From CAYQPF01 sp964419225 (GTDB lineage: Bacteria; Cloacimonadota; Cloacimonadia; Cloacimonadales; CAYQPF01), in NCBI GenBank assembly GCA_964419225.1, contig CAYQPF010000209.1:1-6919 (forward strand): a stretch of DNA of 6,919 bases. The letters are read 5' to 3'. Within the stretch, counting starts at the first letter, position 1, and every line of letters starts with the position of its first letter. The notes beneath the pieces were generated by a model, which worked only from the letters and a program-made list of their open reading frames with translations, was not told the origin of the DNA and did no database searches. Positions 5,864-6,919 of the stretch are shown one piece after another. The translations under genes and the position numbers were made by a program.

Positions 5864-6919
5864 TCACCGAGCATCTATTTTAGTATTTTGTGACAACTCT
5901 ATGTGATAACTTAGCATTTTTTCCAGATGTCTAGCCAAAATAAGCATTCCCTTTCTTAGTGCTTCAGTTACAAATGGGAGTTCTTTAGTATCTCTCATAA
6001 GTTCTTCCGCGTGATCAAAATATTTTCTATAAAATTTGCTCTCATTTTCTTTAATGGTAAAGTCCTTATTTTCTAAATATTGAACTTGTTTAAATGCAGT
6101 TGCGATATTTTCGATAGCTCTGAAAAGTAACTTTCTACACTTGTCAGCTCTTCGAATTTGCATGATTGATTTAAGACAGCCTAGATTTTTATTCAGATCT
6201 TCTTTTGCTCCTGGCTGATTAAGAAGCATTGCTTGTAAAGCCCTAAACAAACACAGATTGAATACAATTTCATCTTGATAATTAAATTCCTCTCTGGATT
6301 TCTCAAAAAGAGCGATTGCTTTCTCTAATTCATTTTTATAGCTACTGATGTTTTGGCAATTTGATGCATTGAATAAAGAAATGTTCCCGAGAGAATAATA
6401 CGCATAAGCTCTAATATCATAGTCCATTTCTTCATCTCCGTATTTTGTGAGTTTATATAGATCATTTATTGCCGTCTTGTTTGGTACATAAATAAACACA
6501 GATCCTAAAGCATCAATAACATATTGTCTTATTTCCCATTCAGTAATGGCTAATCTGTTTAAATCGTCCCAAGCTTGTTGTTTATCCGGTAAATGTGGGA
6601 AAGCAGAAACAATGGCAGATGTGATTCCCCAAATTTCGGACTCAAAATCATCAGAATCACCGTAAGTTAATCCATGTAAATCGTCCCAAGCTTGTTGTTT
6701 ATCTGGCAAATACTGAAAAGCAGAACCTATGGCCATAGCCGCTTCCTCTCTCACACCAGAGGTTTCATCAAGTATTAGTTTATGCATGTCTTCCCATGCC
6801 AGTTGTTTGAATGTATCTGGCAGATATTGAAAAGCAGAGCCTATGGCCTTAGCTGCTTCTCCTTTCACACCAGAGGTTTCATCAAGTATTAGTTTATGCA
6901 TGTCTTCCCATGCCAGTTG
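5864..6919 (-). CDS. HEAT-repeat protein, C-terminal part (5' end off window), possible second STAND sensor
   Basis: The frame stays open through the right edge, so the methionine at 6901 is internal; 351 codons are visible, ending at TGA 5864-5866. The visible part opens with at least four 36-38-residue helical repeats built on (Q)AWEDMHKL, then GEAAKAIGSAFQYLPD; the AW(E/D)D, A-x-x-x-IGSAF and LPDK positions are the conserved ones. A fifth, diverged repeat begins NDLYKLTKYGDEEM. The rest (about residues 175-340) is a charged, helical, non-repetitive domain containing ELEKAIALFEKSREEF, of TPR-like appearance. From memory, similar repeats with this kind of C-terminal domain occur in long HEAT proteins, some with NACHT domains, in Methanosarcina and other microbes; I cannot confirm this here. 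The N-terminal effector or NTPase, if any, lies outside the window. It shares strand and A+T-rich composition with the nuclease-NACHT gene. Confidence 0.75.
   Translation of the reverse strand, partial: QLAWEDMHKLILDETSGVKGEAAKAIGSAFQYLPDTFKQLAWEDMHKLILDETSGVREEAAMAIGSAFQYLPDKQQAWDDLHGLTYGDSDDFESEIWGITSAIVSAFPHLPDKQQAWDDLNRLAITEWEIRQYVIDALGSVFIYVPNKTAINDLYKLTKYGDEEMDYDIRAYAYYSLGNISLFNASNCQNISSYKNELEKAIALFEKSREEFNYQDEIVFNLCLFRALQAMLLNQPGAKEDLNKNLGCLKSIMQIRRADKCRKLLFRAIENIATAFKQVQYLENKDFTIKENESKFYRKYFDHAEELMRDTKELPFVTEALRKGMLILARHLEKMLSYHIELSQNTKIDAR
6751..6919 (-). repeat. In-frame coding tandem repeat with exact 55-base identity
   Basis: Bases 6751-6805 are identical to 6865-6919, offset by 114 bases (38 codons). 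The identity reaches the window edge, so more copies may follow. A related shorter match (CCCAAGCTTGTTGTTTATC) occurs near 6569 and again near 6688, joining the next two repeats. Exact identity at the DNA level, while other repeats in the same protein have drifted, indicates recent duplication or gene conversion. Confidence 0.8.

Noticed and set aside
6560..6919. Regularly spaced repeats that could suggest a CRISPR array
   Set aside because: The repeats are in frame, have a 36-38-codon period and encode HEAT-like helices; there are no unique spacers.

Overview
The window joins a conserved chromosomal gene to a variable, defence-like region. The left end holds the last ~104 codons of mreB (cell-shape actin homologue). 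From about 340 onwards the DNA becomes visibly A+T-rich and carries accessory genes, all facing mreB. The organism is a bacterium. Base composition, the MreB sequence and the weak start signals would fit a spirochaete such as Leptospira, but this is a low-confidence impression and nothing here proves it.

Layout: (1) 1-317, end of mreB, + strand. (2) 344-844, a small unrecognised protein with four predicted membrane segments, - strand, convergent with mreB. (3) 845-1597, mostly non-coding, with an apparent frameshifted remnant of a small, possibly ribbon-helix-helix, DNA-binding protein (928-1220), palindromes, and a terminator-like hairpin just before the next gene's stop. (4) 1598-5188, - strand, a 1196-residue protein fusing an HsdR-like PD-(D/E)xK nuclease domain, a NACHT-type STAND NTPase and a long helical HEAT-like C-terminus. 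(5) 5189-5863, no convincing gene but rich in structure: a promoter for the large gene, a second copy of the terminator-like palindrome, a duplicated hairpin-bounded repeat, and a set of mutually exclusive hairpins. (6) 5864-6919, - strand, the C-terminal part of a second HEAT-repeat protein running off the right edge, with near-identical 36-38-residue repeats.

Working model: the nuclease-NACHT-HEAT protein has the architecture of antiviral STAND sensors, with a C-terminal sensor, a central NTPase switch and an N-terminal DNA-cutting effector. The second HEAT-repeat protein may be the sensor end of another STAND protein. The window would then be the edge of a defence island inserted beside mreB. 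The defence role is inferred from domain architecture; the domain motifs are visible directly. The two terminator-like palindromes lie in the same orientation on either side of the nuclease-NACHT gene and could mark it as an exchangeable unit.
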